Under the pieces are notes generated by a model that was not told the origin of the DNA, did not search any database, and worked only from the letters and a program-made list of their open reading frames with translations. From Sporichthyaceae bacterium (GTDB lineage Bacteria > Actinomycetota > Actinomycetes > Sporichthyales > Sporichthyaceae), in assembly GCA_036493475.1 (NCBI GenBank), contig DASXPS010000147.1, positions 1 to 64,000 of the forward strand: DNA of 64,000 nt, in the 5' to 3' direction. This document shows, in pieces, positions 17,043 to 26,027 of the stretch. The translations under genes and the position numbers were made by a program. Every line of letters begins with the position of its first letter. Position 1 is the first letter of the stretch.

Positions 17043-17984
17043 ATGAAGCCGCACATGGCGGTACGGGATCGCATGCTGCACGCGGTCTTCTTCCACGACG
17101 ATCCCGTCCAGTACCTGGAGGGGGTGGGGCGCTGGGTCGCCGAGGGCCTGGCCGCCGGGGAGCCGGTGCTGATCACGGCCGACGCCGCCGACAACGAAGC
17201 GATCCGCGGGGCGCTGGGCCCGGCCGCCTACGCGGTGCAGTTCGCGGACGCGGCCGTGGTGGGCGCGAATCCCGCCCGGACCATCGCGGCGGTCCGCGCG
17301 TTCGTCGCCGCGGGCGGGGGCCGTCGGGTGCGCGCGCTGGCCGCGCTGATGTGGCCGGGTCGGACCCCGGCGCAGCGCGGTGAGGTGATCGCGCACGAGG
17401 CCGTGGCCAATCTCGCCTTCGCCGACTGCCCGGTGAGCTTTCTGTGTCCGTACGACACGTCGGTGCTGCCCGCGGAAGTCCTGGCAGAGGCCCGACGGGT
17501 GCACCCGCACATGTGGACCGCGCACGGGCACGCGGACTGCCCGCAGTACGACATCGACGAGCTGTTGATCGGGGGCCATCCGCCGCCGCAGCGCGATCCG
17601 CTCGCCGAACCACTCGCCGTCATCGTCGACCTGGCCGGCTCGGCCCGGCTGCGGACCCGGGTGGGGGAGATCGCTGAGGACGCCGGGCTGTCCGCACGGC
17701 GCCGCGACGAGTTCGTGGTGGCGGTCAACGAAGTGGTGTCCAACGCGCTGGTCCACTCCCCGCATCCCGCCGTCGTCAGGCGGGGGCGCGACCGGGACGA
17801 GGGGTCGTTGGTGGTGGAGGTCGCCACGGCCGGGTGCATCACCGACCCGCTGGTCGGCCGGGAATTGCCCAGAGATGCCGGTGGTGGGCGGGGGCTGTGG
17901 ATCGTCAACCAGCTGTGTGATCTGGTGGAGACCCGGTCCGGTCCGTGGGGGACGTTGACCCGGTTACATGTGCACCTGCCGTAG
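17043..17984 (+). CDS. RsbA-like sensor: MEDS domain plus anti-sigma HATPase domain
   Basis: 313 residues. Residues about 8-155 form a MEDS (DcmR sensory) domain (LHAVFFHDDPVQYLEGVGRWV; VSFLCPYDTSVLP). Residues about 190-313 form a GHKL ATPase of the anti-sigma type (FVVAVNEVVSNALVHS, the N-box; GGGRGLWIVNQLCD, the G-box). Such proteins sit in partner-switching control of stress sigma factors. ATG at 17043 is chosen; earlier in-frame codons lie in the P450 promoter. The 3' end overlaps the convergent ABC gene by 80 bp. Confidence 0.82.
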   Translation: MKPHMAVRDRMLHAVFFHDDPVQYLEGVGRWVAEGLAAGEPVLITADAADNEAIRGALGPAAYAVQFADAAVVGANPARTIAAVRAFVAAGGGRRVRALAALMWPGRTPAQRGEVIAHEAVANLAFADCPVSFLCPYDTSVLPAEVLAEARRVHPHMWTAHGHADCPQYDIDELLIGGHPPPQRDPLAEPLAVIVDLAGSARLRTRVGEIAEDAGLSARRRDEFVVAVNEVVSNALVHSPHPAVVRRGRDRDEGSLVVEVATAGCITDPLVGRELPRDAGGGRGLWIVNQLCDLVETRSGPWGTLTRLHVHLP

Positions 17985-18960
17985 CTGATAGGGCATCGGG
18001 TGGCGGGTACAGGTGGCAGGCCACCGAACGACCCGGCGCCACCTCCACCAGTGGTGGGTCGAACGTGGGACACGGCGCGAAGGCATGCGGGCAGCGGGTG
18101 CGGAAGCGGCAACCGGACGGCGGCGCGAGCGGGCTCGGGGGTTCGCCGGGCAGCACCATCCGGCCGCGGGAGCGGGCCCGGACCGGATCCGCCTCCGGCA
18201 CCGCGGCGACCAATGCCTGCGTGTACGGGTGCAGCGGTTCGCGGGTGATGTCCTCAGCGTCGGCGGTCTCCACGATCCGCCCGAGGTACATGACCGCGAC
18301 TCGGTCACTGACGTGCTCCACGACGGCCAGATCGTGCCCGATGAACACGCTGGTCAGTCCGAACTCGGCGACCAACTCGGTGAACAGGTTGAGCACCTGG
18401 GCCTGCACGGACACATCGAGGGCGGCCACCGGTTCGTCGCAGACCAGCAGCTCGGGCCGGGCGGCCAACGCCCGGGCGATGCCCACGCGTTGGCGTTGTC
18501 CGCCGGACAGCTCGTGGGGGCGCCGGCCTGCGCCCCTGGGGTCCAACCCGACCAGCTCCAGCAACTCGGTGACGCGTTCGGTGCGCGCTCGTCCGCGCAC
18601 CAGTCCGTGCACGGCCAGCGGTTCGGCGATGCTCGCGCCGATGGTGTGTCGTGGGTCCAGTGCGGCGTAGGGGTCCTGGAACACCACGGCGGTGCGTCGG
18701 CGCAGCGCGCGCAGCGCCCGCCGGGATGCGGTGCTGACGTCGGTGCCGTCGAACCGCACCCGCCCGGCGGTGGGTTCGATCAGGCGCAACGCGGCCAGGC
18801 CGAGCGTGGACTTGCCGCAGCCGGATTCGCCAACCAGGCCGAGGGTGGTGCCGCGGTCCAGACGCAGGCTCACGCCGTCCACCGCGCGCAGCGCGGATCC
18901 GCGCCGGCCGGGGTAGTGCACATGCAGGTCGTCGAGTTCCAGCAGCGGTGTCTCAGTCAT
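17905..18960 (-). CDS. Peptide ABC transporter ATP-binding protein (OppF/DppF type)
   Basis: 351-residue ATPase driving peptide import. Walker A is GESGCGKST, the Q-loop is VVFQDPY, the signature is LSGGQRQR, Walker B is LLVCDEP, and the H-loop is FIGHD. A C-terminal oligopeptide-transporter cysteine motif (CRFRTRCPHAFAPC) is present. The last 27 residues, after CHLYP, are a Ser/Thr/Pro tail that runs into the convergent RsbA-like gene. Last gene of the five-gene operon; it overlaps the previous ATPase gene by 8 nt. Confidence 0.93.
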   Translation of the reverse strand: MTETPLLELDDLHVHYPGRRGSALRAVDGVSLRLDRGTTLGLVGESGCGKSTLGLAALRLIEPTAGRVRFDGTDVSTASRRALRALRRRTAVVFQDPYAALDPRHTIGASIAEPLAVHGLVRGRARTERVTELLELVGLDPRGAGRRPHELSGGQRQRVGIARALAARPELLVCDEPVAALDVSVQAQVLNLFTELVAEFGLTSVFIGHDLAVVEHVSDRVAVMYLGRIVETADAEDITREPLHPYTQALVAAVPEADPVRARSRGRMVLPGEPPSPLAPPSGCRFRTRCPHAFAPCPTFDPPLVEVAPGRSVACHLYPPPDALSATAGAHVTGSTSPTDRTGSPPDHTAG

Positions 18961-19936
18961 CGGCGGTCCCCGCGATGTCGTAGAAGACCGCGGCGCGGTG
19001 GCCGGGGGCGACCTCGCGCAGCGGTGGAAGTTGCGTCGCGCACCGTGGGTCCGCGGCGATCGGGCACCGTGGGCGGAACGTGCAGCCCAGCGGGTGGTCC
19101 AGCGGGTCCGGTGGGCGGCCTGCGATGGCGTCGAGCGAGGTGCGGCGGTGTCCCAGCACCGGGCGGGCGCGCAGTAGCGCCCGGGTGTAGGGATGCCGCG
19201 GGTCGGCGAACAGCGCGTCCACGCCGGCCTCCTCGACGATGCGGCCCGCGTACATCACCGCGACGCGGTCGGCGATGCCGGCGACCACACCGAGGTCGTG
19301 GCTGATCCAGATCACCGCGGTGCCGAGCCGCTGCCGCAGCCGGTCGACCACCTCGAGGATCTGCGCCTGCACGGTGACGTCCAAGGCGGTGGTTGGCTCG
19401 TCGGCGATGAGCACGGCGGGGTCGCAGGCAAGCGCCATCGCGATCATCACCCGTTGCCGCAGCCCGCCGGACAGCTGGTGCGGGTGCGCGCGCAGCCGGT
19501 TGCGCGGGTCGGGCACACCGACCTCGGCGAGCAGGTCGGCGGCCCGGGCCTGTGCGGCCCGCCGGCCCAGCCCGAGGTGCACCCGCATGCCCTCGGTGAG
19601 TTGGCGGCCGACGGTGAGCATCGGGTTCAGCGCGGTCATCGGGTCCTGGAACACCATCGCGATACCCCGACCGCGGACCGTGCGCAGCTGTTGTCGAGGC
19701 ACCGTCAGCAGATCGACGTCGCCGAACCGAACCGAGCCGCGCACGGTCACCCCGCGCGGCGGGAGCAGGCCGAGCAGCGCCAACGCGGTCACGCTCTTGC
19801 CGCTGCCGGACTCCCCGACCACGGCCAGGGTTTCCCCGGCCGCCACGTCGAAGTTCACGCCGTCGACCACCCGGGCCGGCCCACGCGGGGTGGCGAAGGT
19901 GACCTGCAGGTGACGCACGGCGAGCACCGGATTCAT
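18953..19936 (-). CDS. Peptide ABC transporter ATP-binding protein (OppD/DppD type)
   Basis: 327-residue second ATPase of the importer. Walker A is GESGSGKSV, the Q-loop is MVFQDPM, the signature is LSGGLRQR, Walker B is VLIADEP, and the H-loop is WISHD. The C-terminal Cys cluster is CTFRPRCPIAADPRC. It forms a heterodimer with the neighbouring OppF-type ATPase. The start overlaps the permease stop by 4 nt, so it is translationally coupled. Confidence 0.93.
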   Translation of the reverse strand: MNPVLAVRHLQVTFATPRGPARVVDGVNFDVAAGETLAVVGESGSGKSVTALALLGLLPPRGVTVRGSVRFGDVDLLTVPRQQLRTVRGRGIAMVFQDPMTALNPMLTVGRQLTEGMRVHLGLGRRAAQARAADLLAEVGVPDPRNRLRAHPHQLSGGLRQRVMIAMALACDPAVLIADEPTTALDVTVQAQILEVVDRLRQRLGTAVIWISHDLGVVAGIADRVAVMYAGRIVEEAGVDALFADPRHPYTRALLRARPVLGHRRTSLDAIAGRPPDPLDHPLGCTFRPRCPIAADPRCATQLPPLREVAPGHRAAVFYDIAGTADD

Positions 19937-20832
19937 CGCCCACCGGCCTCGATCGCGCCCCGCGTGCGGGGATCCAGCGCATCACGCAGCGCGTCGCCGA
20001 CCAGGTTGCAGGCAAGCACCACGGCAAAAATGGCCAGGCCGGGGAAGGCGGCCACCCACCAGTGGCCCTGCATGTAGTCGCGGCCCTCGGCGAGCATCCC
20101 GCCCCAGGACGGCTCCGGCGGCTGCGTGCCCAGGCCGATGAACGACAGTGCCGCCTCGGCCAACAGTGCGAAGGCCAGGCTGATCGAGATCTGCACGATG
20201 ATCGGGCCGGCCACGTTGGGCAGCACGTGCCGGGTGATGATCCGGGTATCGGAGGCGCCGAACGAGCGCGCCGCGCGTACGTAGACGGTTTCCCGCACGG
20301 ACAGCGCGCCCGCCCGGGCGACCCGGGCGAAGATCGGCACATAGACCACGCCGATCGCGATCGTGGCGTTGTCCGGGCCGGGACCGCGCACCGCGAGGAT
20401 GGCGATGGCCAGCAGAATCGCCGGGAACGCGAACAGCACGTCCATCGTGCGCATCAGCAGCGCGTCCAGCCGGCCGCGGTAATAGCCGGCAAGCAGCCCC
20501 ACGGTCACCCCGACCACGGCCGCGATGCCCACCGCCAGCAGGGAAACGCGCAGTGAGACGGCCGCCCCGGCCAGGATCCGGGAGAGAATGTCGCGGCCGA
20601 GTTGGTCGGTGCCGAACGGGTGGTGCGCGCTGGGTGCGGCCAGTCGCCCGCGGACGACGTCGACCTGGTTGGGGGCGTAGGGCGCGAGTCGCCGGCCCAG
20701 CATGCCCACCACCACAAACCCGACGAGCACCACGCCGCCGCCGACACCCAGCGGATTGCCCAGCACCACCCGCAGCGTGCCCCGTCGGGGTGGCCGGGCC
20801 CGCCGTCGGCGTCCTCCCTGACGCAGCGTCAT
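19933..20832 (-). CDS. Peptide ABC transporter permease (OppC/DppC type)
   Basis: 299-residue inner-membrane subunit. A Lys/Arg-rich start (RRRRARPPRRG) and one N-terminal helix are followed by the extracytoplasmic loop HHPFGTDQLGRDILSRIL, which is diagnostic of DppC. The transport core has the EAA loop VRAARSFGASDTRIITRHVLPN. The start is ATG at 20832, overlapping the DppB-type stop; a longer in-frame extension would run through that gene and is rejected. Confidence 0.93.
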   Translation of the reverse strand: MTLRQGGRRRRARPPRRGTLRVVLGNPLGVGGGVVLVGFVVVGMLGRRLAPYAPNQVDVVRGRLAAPSAHHPFGTDQLGRDILSRILAGAAVSLRVSLLAVGIAAVVGVTVGLLAGYYRGRLDALLMRTMDVLFAFPAILLAIAILAVRGPGPDNATIAIGVVYVPIFARVARAGALSVRETVYVRAARSFGASDTRIITRHVLPNVAGPIIVQISISLAFALLAEAALSFIGLGTQPPEPSWGGMLAEGRDYMQGHWWVAAFPGLAIFAVVLACNLVGDALRDALDPRTRGAIEAGGR

Positions 20833-21773
20833 GTCAGGCTGATCCGGGGGTCGAGGATGGCGTAGAGCAGGTCCACCACCAGGTTGACGACCAGGAACAC
20901 CAGCGCGAACAACAGCACCGCGCCCTGCAGCACGGGATAGTCGCGGGACTGCACGGCCTGTAGCGCCAGCTGGCCGAGTCCGTTCCAGGAGAACACGATC
21001 TCCACCACGACCACGCCGGAGAGCAGGTAGGCGAGTTGGATGCCGATGACGGTGAGCACCGGCACCGCGGCGTTGCGCAGCACGTGCCGGCGCAGAATCG
21101 TCCACTCCGGCAGGCCTTTCGCGCGCGCCGTGCGGACGTGGTCCTCGTTGAGCACCTCCAGCGCGGAGGCGCGCACGAACCGGGTGAGCACCGCGCCGGA
21201 GACCACGCCGACGGTGAGCGCGGGCAGTACCAGGTGGTCGAACCACCGGGCCGGGTCCTCGGTGAGCGGGACGTAGCCGCCGGCGGGGAACCAACCCAGC
21301 AATCCGGCCAGCACCAGGATGGCCAGGATGCCCAGCCAGAAGTCCGGCACCGAGATGCCGACCTGGCTGAGCACGGTCGCCGCGCGGTCGAATACCGACT
21401 GCGGGCGCAGCGCGGATAGCAGGCCGAGGGGCACCGCGATGCCCAGCGCCACGACGATGGCCGCCACGGCCAGCGACGCGGTGGCCGGCAGCCGTTCGCC
21501 GATGACGGTGGACACCGGGTCCTCGCTGCGGAAGCTGACCCCGAGGTCGCCGTGCAACGCGCCGCCGAGCCAGTGCACGTACTGCGCGAGCAGCGGCCGG
21601 TCCAGACCTGCCCGGTGGCGCAGCGCGGCGTAGGTCGCCGCGTCGTAGCGGGTGCCCAGCGCGAGCCGGACCGGGTCGCCGGGCACCAGGTGGATCAGCG
21701 CGAACACCGCGACGCTGACGCCCCACAGCACCGCCACCGTTGCGGCAACCCGGCGCAGCAGGTAACCATTCAC
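20829..21773 (-). CDS. Peptide ABC transporter permease (OppB/DppB type)
   Basis: 314-residue membrane subunit. The N-terminal helix has the family form LLRRVAATVAVLWGVSVAVF, followed by HLVPGDPVRLALG and LGVSFRSEDPV. The EAA loop is RTARAKGLPEWTILRRHVLRN. The start overlaps the SBP stop by 4 nt. Pairs with the OppC-type permease to form the channel. Confidence 0.93.
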   Translation of the reverse strand: MNGYLLRRVAATVAVLWGVSVAVFALIHLVPGDPVRLALGTRYDAATYAALRHRAGLDRPLLAQYVHWLGGALHGDLGVSFRSEDPVSTVIGERLPATASLAVAAIVVALGIAVPLGLLSALRPQSVFDRAATVLSQVGISVPDFWLGILAILVLAGLLGWFPAGGYVPLTEDPARWFDHLVLPALTVGVVSGAVLTRFVRASALEVLNEDHVRTARAKGLPEWTILRRHVLRNAAVPVLTVIGIQLAYLLSGVVVVEIVFSWNGLGQLALQAVQSRDYPVLQGAVLLFALVFLVVNLVVDLLYAILDPRISLT

Positions 21774-23269
21774 CGGGCGAACTCCACGGTCTCGAGGTTG
21801 ACCGCCCGGTCCGCCCGAATCTGATAACCGGTCAGTTTCGGTGACCAGGCCTGCACGACTCTCGGGTTGTAGAGGTAGATGTAGCTGTTGGCGTCCACGA
21901 TGCGTTTCGCGACCTCGCCATACAGCGCCGCGCGGCGGGCGGCGTCGGTCTCGGTTGCGGCTTGCTGCAACAGTTGATCGGTCTGCGGGTCGCAGTACTT
22001 CTGGTAGTTGTTCGAGCCATTGCAGGCGTGCTGGGACTGATAGAAGTCGAACGGGTCGATGTCGCCGAGCCAGCCCAGCAGGTAGGTGTCGAAGTCGCCC
22101 TTGCCCTCGCGGTCCAGCCAGGTGGCGAACTCCTCCACCTCGATCCGGACGTCGATGCCGATCTCGTGCAGGTTCGACGCGATCACCTCCGCGGCCTGGA
22201 CCGTCTCGGGGTATTCGCTGGTGACCATCAGCCCCATCGACAGCCTCGGGTGGCCGGCCCCGGCCAGCAATGCGCGCGCCCGCGGCACGTCGCGGGTGAC
22301 CGGCGCGTAATCGGTGTGGCCGTACACACCGGGCGGGATGGCGGTCTGGATGGGGGCGGCCAGCCCCGGCTGCGCGGCCTCGGCGATGGCTGGGCGGTCC
22401 AGGCCGAGGTTGATGGCCTGACGCACTCTCGGGTCGTCGAACGGCGGCCGTTTGAAGTTGGGGGCCAGATACCAGTAGTCCACGCTGGGGACCTGACCCA
22501 GCCTCAGGTGCTTGTCGTGCGCGAGCTTGCCGACCCGGGCCGGCGGCAGGTTGTCGGTCCAGTCCACCTCGCCGGTCTGCAGCGCGACCAGCGCCGTGGT
22601 TGGTTCGCTGATGAACCGGAACTCCACCGAGCTCACCTGCGGGCCGTCGCCCCAGTAGTACTCATTGGGCAGCAACGTGATGGCCGCGGCGGTGACCCGA
22701 GCGACCCGGAACGGCCCGGTGCCATCGGTCTGTCGGGCGAGATCGAGATGTTCTGCGGCGCCCTGCGGGAGTATCGCGGTGCCCTTGAACCCGCCCAGTT
22801 CGGCGAGCAGATAGGGAGTGGGGCGCTTCAGGTCGAGGCGGACGGTGTGCGGGTCGACCGCGACAACGTCCGTCACCGGCTCCAGGCGGAACGCGTTGGC
22901 GAGCTTGCCGTTACGAATCCGGTTGAGGGAGTACACGACGTCGGTGGCGTCGAAGTCGCTGCCGTCGGCGAACCGCACACCGGTGCGCAGGTGGAACGTC
23001 CAGGTCCGGTCGTCAGCGGTGGTCCAGGACACCGCGAGCTGCGGGGCGTATCCGCCGCCGGTGGCGTTCGGCACGACGAGGGTGTCGTAGACGTTCTCCA
23101 ACACCTGGAAGCTCGCGTACGCCGTGGTCTTGTGCGGGTCGAGTTGGTCGGGTTGGCCACTGATCGCGACGACCAACGGGTTGTCGCCACGGGCGACGGC
23201 GTTGAGGCCCTGTCCGCAGCCGGCCAACACCAGGACGGCGGCCGTCGCCATCGCCGGCCATGCCCGCAT
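21770..23269 (-). CDS. Peptide ABC transporter substrate-binding lipoprotein (SBP family 5)
   Basis: 499-residue family 5 solute-binding protein. A short signal peptide ends in the lipobox VLAGC (Cys18), so it is anchored to the outer membrane face. Typical segments are LDPHKTTAYASFQVLENVYDT, WTFHLRTGVRFADGS and RQAINLGLDRPAI. It heads the operon SBP-permease-permease-ATPase-ATPase, all overlapping, which should take up di/oligopeptides or a related ligand (nickel and glycosides are other known ligands of the family). Confidence 0.93.
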   Translation of the reverse strand: MRAWPAMATAAVLVLAGCGQGLNAVARGDNPLVVAISGQPDQLDPHKTTAYASFQVLENVYDTLVVPNATGGGYAPQLAVSWTTADDRTWTFHLRTGVRFADGSDFDATDVVYSLNRIRNGKLANAFRLEPVTDVVAVDPHTVRLDLKRPTPYLLAELGGFKGTAILPQGAAEHLDLARQTDGTGPFRVARVTAAAITLLPNEYYWGDGPQVSSVEFRFISEPTTALVALQTGEVDWTDNLPPARVGKLAHDKHLRLGQVPSVDYWYLAPNFKRPPFDDPRVRQAINLGLDRPAIAEAAQPGLAAPIQTAIPPGVYGHTDYAPVTRDVPRARALLAGAGHPRLSMGLMVTSEYPETVQAAEVIASNLHEIGIDVRIEVEEFATWLDREGKGDFDTYLLGWLGDIDPFDFYQSQHACNGSNNYQKYCDPQTDQLLQQAATETDAARRAALYGEVAKRIVDANSYIYLYNPRVVQAWSPKLTGYQIRADRAVNLETVEFAR

Positions 23270-23347
23270 GCTTCACCCTGTCCGCCCTGCGCCCCGGCAA
23301 ACCTTCTCGGGCTATGAGGCGTGCCGGCGTGCCCTGGCGAGGATGAT

Positions 23348-23497
23348 TTATCCGGCCTGGCCCACGTCGAGTTGATCGGCAGCGAGGTCCTTGCGGTCTT
23401 CTTCCAGCGGCGCGGTGACCGACTCCTGCTCGCCGATGCTGCGATGACGCAGCCGCGCCATGGCCTGTCGCGCTTGTTCCCCCTGAAGTACACCCAC
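23348..23497 (-). CDS. Small hypothetical protein with a strong ribosome-binding site
   Basis: A 49-residue frame starting GTG at 23497 and preceded on its strand by GGGGAGGGAG at 23502-23511, an optimal spacing. The product is charged and helical (QARQAMARLRHR) with an acidic middle (APLEEDRKDLAADQLD). No family was recognised. It lies alone between the esterase and the SBP gene on the same strand. The Shine-Dalgarno and the charged, non-random composition are the support. Confidence 0.5.
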   Translation of the reverse strand: MGVLQGEQARQAMARLRHRSIGEQESVTAPLEEDRKDLAADQLDVGQAG

Positions 23498-23586
23498 GTC
23501 GTGCTCCCTCCCCTGTACTGATGTCAACGGGTGGCTTCCGCGAGGTGTTCCCGCCGCGGCGTGTCGCGCCGGCGACAGGAGCGGCG

Positions 23587-24276
23587 TCAGCGGCCGGCGA
23601 ACCGTTGTGACAGCCAGTCGCCCAGTGCCGCTATCTCCTCCAGGCAAACCTCGTGTGCCATCGGGTACGAGTGCCACTCGACTGTGTAGCCCGCCGCGCG
23701 TAACTGCTCGGCGGCCAGTTCACCGGCTCGGTGCGGCAGCACCGGGTCATGCAGGCCGTGGGCCATGAAGACCGGCGGCGTCTGCGGCATCGGCGTGGCA
23801 TCGCGAACCAGCGCCGCGCCTTGCGGCAGATAGCTGGACAGTGCCACCAGGCCGGCCAGGGTGTCCCGGCTGCGCAGCGCAACGGTGAGCGCGATCGCGC
23901 CGCCCTGGGAGAACCCGGCGAGCACCACCCGCGAGCGCGGCACGCCCCGTTCGGCCTCGCGGGCGATCAGCGCCTCGACGGCGGCGGCGGACTGCGCGAT
24001 GCCTGCCTCGTCCACCCGGGCATCGATGTCCGCCAAATCGAGGATGTCGAACCACGCGCGCATCCGCATGCCGGCGTTGATGGTGACCGGCCGGACCGGG
24101 GCGTGCGGGAAGACGAACCGCACCTCCGGCCACGTTGGGCGGACCAATTCCGGCGCGATCGGGGCCCATCCGTCTCCGCTGTCGCCGAGTCCGTGCAGCA
24201 CCAGGACGGTCCAACTGGGCTGCGGCCCGGTGGCGAACTCGACGGTTTCCAGCAGGTCGGCGGAGGTGGAGTCCAT
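23587..24276 (-). CDS. Carboxylesterase/phospholipase-type alpha/beta hydrolase
   Basis: 229-residue serine hydrolase of the small carboxylesterase family. The oxyanion region is LHGLGDSGDGW. The nucleophile is Ser in GFSQGG, the acid is Asp in HGLHDPVLP and the base is His in YPMAHEVC. It has no signal peptide and is probably cytoplasmic, hydrolysing short esters or lysophospholipids. ATG at 24276 is used because the codons before it are not family-like. Confidence 0.9.
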   Translation of the reverse strand: MDSTSADLLETVEFATGPQPSWTVLVLHGLGDSGDGWAPIAPELVRPTWPEVRFVFPHAPVRPVTINAGMRMRAWFDILDLADIDARVDEAGIAQSAAAVEALIAREAERGVPRSRVVLAGFSQGGAIALTVALRSRDTLAGLVALSSYLPQGAALVRDATPMPQTPPVFMAHGLHDPVLPHRAGELAAEQLRAAGYTVEWHSYPMAHEVCLEEIAALGDWLSQRFAGR

Positions 24277-24782
24277 GCGGGCGATTGTCCCGCGGGCGCC
24301 GGTGCACCCGCGGTTCGGCCCCCATTGCCGCGCTTGGATTGTCCACACCGGCGTGGATTATCGCCGGCGCATTGAGGAATAACGACGCCGCTCGATAACG
24401 GGCGTTACCGCACCGCAATTTGAGATTGCAGGTCTGATTTAGCCCTCTGACCTGCGGCTCTGTCCTTCGGCGGATCAGATGATCAAACCAGCGGGGCAGC
24501 TCGAACCGCGCGCTGAATCTTTAGTGGAATTCTTGGAAACGGTGCTGGCAATTCGTACCTGATCTGCGGAATAATTACGCACGCAACTCCGTCCGGCGCA
24601 CCAAGTGCAAATTCGGTGGGGCGCAGAGCGGGGGGCCACGCGGGTGGTGTGTGGTCGGGACGCCAACCACCCGTGCGTGCCGGGACCTCGTTATCGATGC
24701 ATCCGGCCCGCCGTGGGTGGGAGCCTGTCGGACATGCAGGCTCCCACCCCTCACGGCACATCGCCGCGACCTGACCGCGCGT
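24277..24782. other. 506-bp intergenic region with several inverted repeats
   Basis: No convincing gene on either strand. It holds hairpins CCGGCG-N8-CGCCGG (24348-24367) and GCAGGTC-N14-GACCTGC (24428-24455). A patch at about 24500-24590 is noticeably AT-richer than the rest of the window. The perfect stem-loop at 24715-24749 is listed separately. The part near 24277-24460 should contain the esterase promoter. Confidence 0.5.
24715..24749 (-). terminator. Perfect 13-bp stem-loop, probable terminator of the DUF6027-like gene
   Basis: GGGTGGGAGCCTG / CAGGCTCCCACCC with a 9-nt loop and no mismatch, 36 nt beyond the stop of the minus-strand gene. There is no T-run, as is common for actinobacterial terminators. 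Confidence 0.7.
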
Positions 24783-24785
24783 TAC

Positions 24786-25166
24786 TCAGCTGTCGTAGAC
24801 CTCCGGGTGCTCCAGCGGGAGCTTGAGCCAGGAGATCAGGGTTTTCAGTTCCGTGTAGGCGGCCAGGCGTGCTTCGTCGGTACCGATCGTCTCGGCTCGT
24901 TCCACCGGATCCCATAGCCGGGGCACAATCACCGGGCCGAGTTCCAGCAGACCACCGCTGCCCGCGGTGGCCCACCGCGCCAGCACGTAGCGCGCCAGCG
25001 CGCCGACCGGGATGTCGAGGCTCTCGGACATGCCGCGCAGGGTGTGCAGCGGGTCGAGGCGGCAGTAATCGGCGACCTCGGCCTTGAAGTTCGCATCCGG
25101 GTCATCGGCCGCCCAGGGCCCGGTCCACCGGTGCAGCTGCACGGTCGGACCGTCGTCGAGATCCAT
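24786..25166 (-). CDS. Small conserved actinobacterial protein, probably DUF6027
   Basis: 126 residues. The N-terminal RWTGPWAADDPDANFKAEVA and the core IPVGALARYVLARWATAGSGGLLELGP resemble, from memory, the Streptomyces family DUF6027. It has no signal peptide or membrane segment and its function is unknown. It follows the Fe-S-type regulator on the same strand after 36 bp, so it could share that transcript, and it ends before a strong stem-loop. Confidence 0.65.
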   Translation of the reverse strand: MDLDDGPTVQLHRWTGPWAADDPDANFKAEVADYCRLDPLHTLRGMSESLDIPVGALARYVLARWATAGSGGLLELGPVIVPRLWDPVERAETIGTDEARLAAYTELKTLISWLKLPLEHPEVYDS

Positions 25167-25202
25167 GGCGGCGAGGCTAGGACACGTCCTGGTCCGGTGG
25201 AA

Positions 25203-25904
25203 TCAGCCCGTGCCCGGGCCGACGGTGGCCGTGCACCGGCCGGGGCTGACGAACGGCAGCAACCGGCGCACCTGCATGCCGGAGTCCAGCCCATTGAGCA
25301 CACCCTGGATCAGCGCCTCGTGCATTCCGCACACCAGATCGGGTTGGCGGCGAGCTACCTCGAGGAACGGGCAGTGGCCCAGAGTGACCTCGATGTCGCT
25401 GCCCTCGACGGCGATCTGTGGGGCGAAGCCGATGGAATCCAACACCGACTCCAGTCGGACCGCGACCTCCTTGGGTTCGGTGCTGGACATCGCCGGACCG
25501 GACTCGGCCAGCAGGTGCTCGCCCCAGGCCCGACCGGTGCGCTCGACGGCCGCCCGGTCGCCGGTGGCGGCCATACTCTGCGCCAACATCTGAGCCAGCA
25601 TCAGATAGCTGCGACCGCCGGCGACCTCGGTGCGGGCGCGGTAGAGGGCCCGGGGTCGGCCGCGCACCGCACGGGGTTCGCTGGCCTGTTCGGCCATCGC
25701 GTCGGAGACCAGGCCACGCAGGTGGAAGCGTGCGGTGTTGGGGTGAATGTCCAGGGTTGCGGCGATCTGTTCCGCCGTCACTGCGACGCCCGCCGCGCGC
25801 AGAGCGTCCAGCACCGCGCCGCGGCGTGGGCTGATCCGGGCGCCGAACGGCGGATCGGTGCGTCGAGGTTCGCTCACAACGTCGGTTCTATCGCCCCGCG
25901 GCAC
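25203..25904 (-). CDS. Helix-turn-helix regulator with C-terminal Cys cluster (SufR/ArsR-like)
   Basis: 233 residues. The winged helix (about 20-90) has TAEQIAATLDIHPNTARFHL. The C-terminal domain has a cysteine set, HCPFLEVARRQPDLVCGMHE and FVSPGRC, like the Fe-S-binding SufR-type regulators. It is divergent from a flavohaemoglobin gene 123 bp away, which suggests it senses NO or redox through an Fe-S cluster and controls that gene (inference). GTG at 25904 is chosen because of GGAAGGGGG just upstream; ATG at 25925 is an alternative. Confidence 0.8.
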   Translation of the reverse strand: MPRGDRTDVVSEPRRTDPPFGARISPRRGAVLDALRAAGVAVTAEQIAATLDIHPNTARFHLRGLVSDAMAEQASEPRAVRGRPRALYRARTEVAGGRSYLMLAQMLAQSMAATGDRAAVERTGRAWGEHLLAESGPAMSSTEPKEVAVRLESVLDSIGFAPQIAVEGSDIEVTLGHCPFLEVARRQPDLVCGMHEALIQGVLNGLDSGMQVRRLLPFVSPGRCTATVGPGTG

Positions 25905-26027
25905 AGATTCCCCCTTCCGGCGCATCGGATTCTGACTCACAGCCTTCGCCCGCATAATAAAATCAAGGATTCCTGGTAAATAAGGTCGCCCGCCACACGG
26001 GCGAAGCGGCGGGACAGCGGGTGAGGT

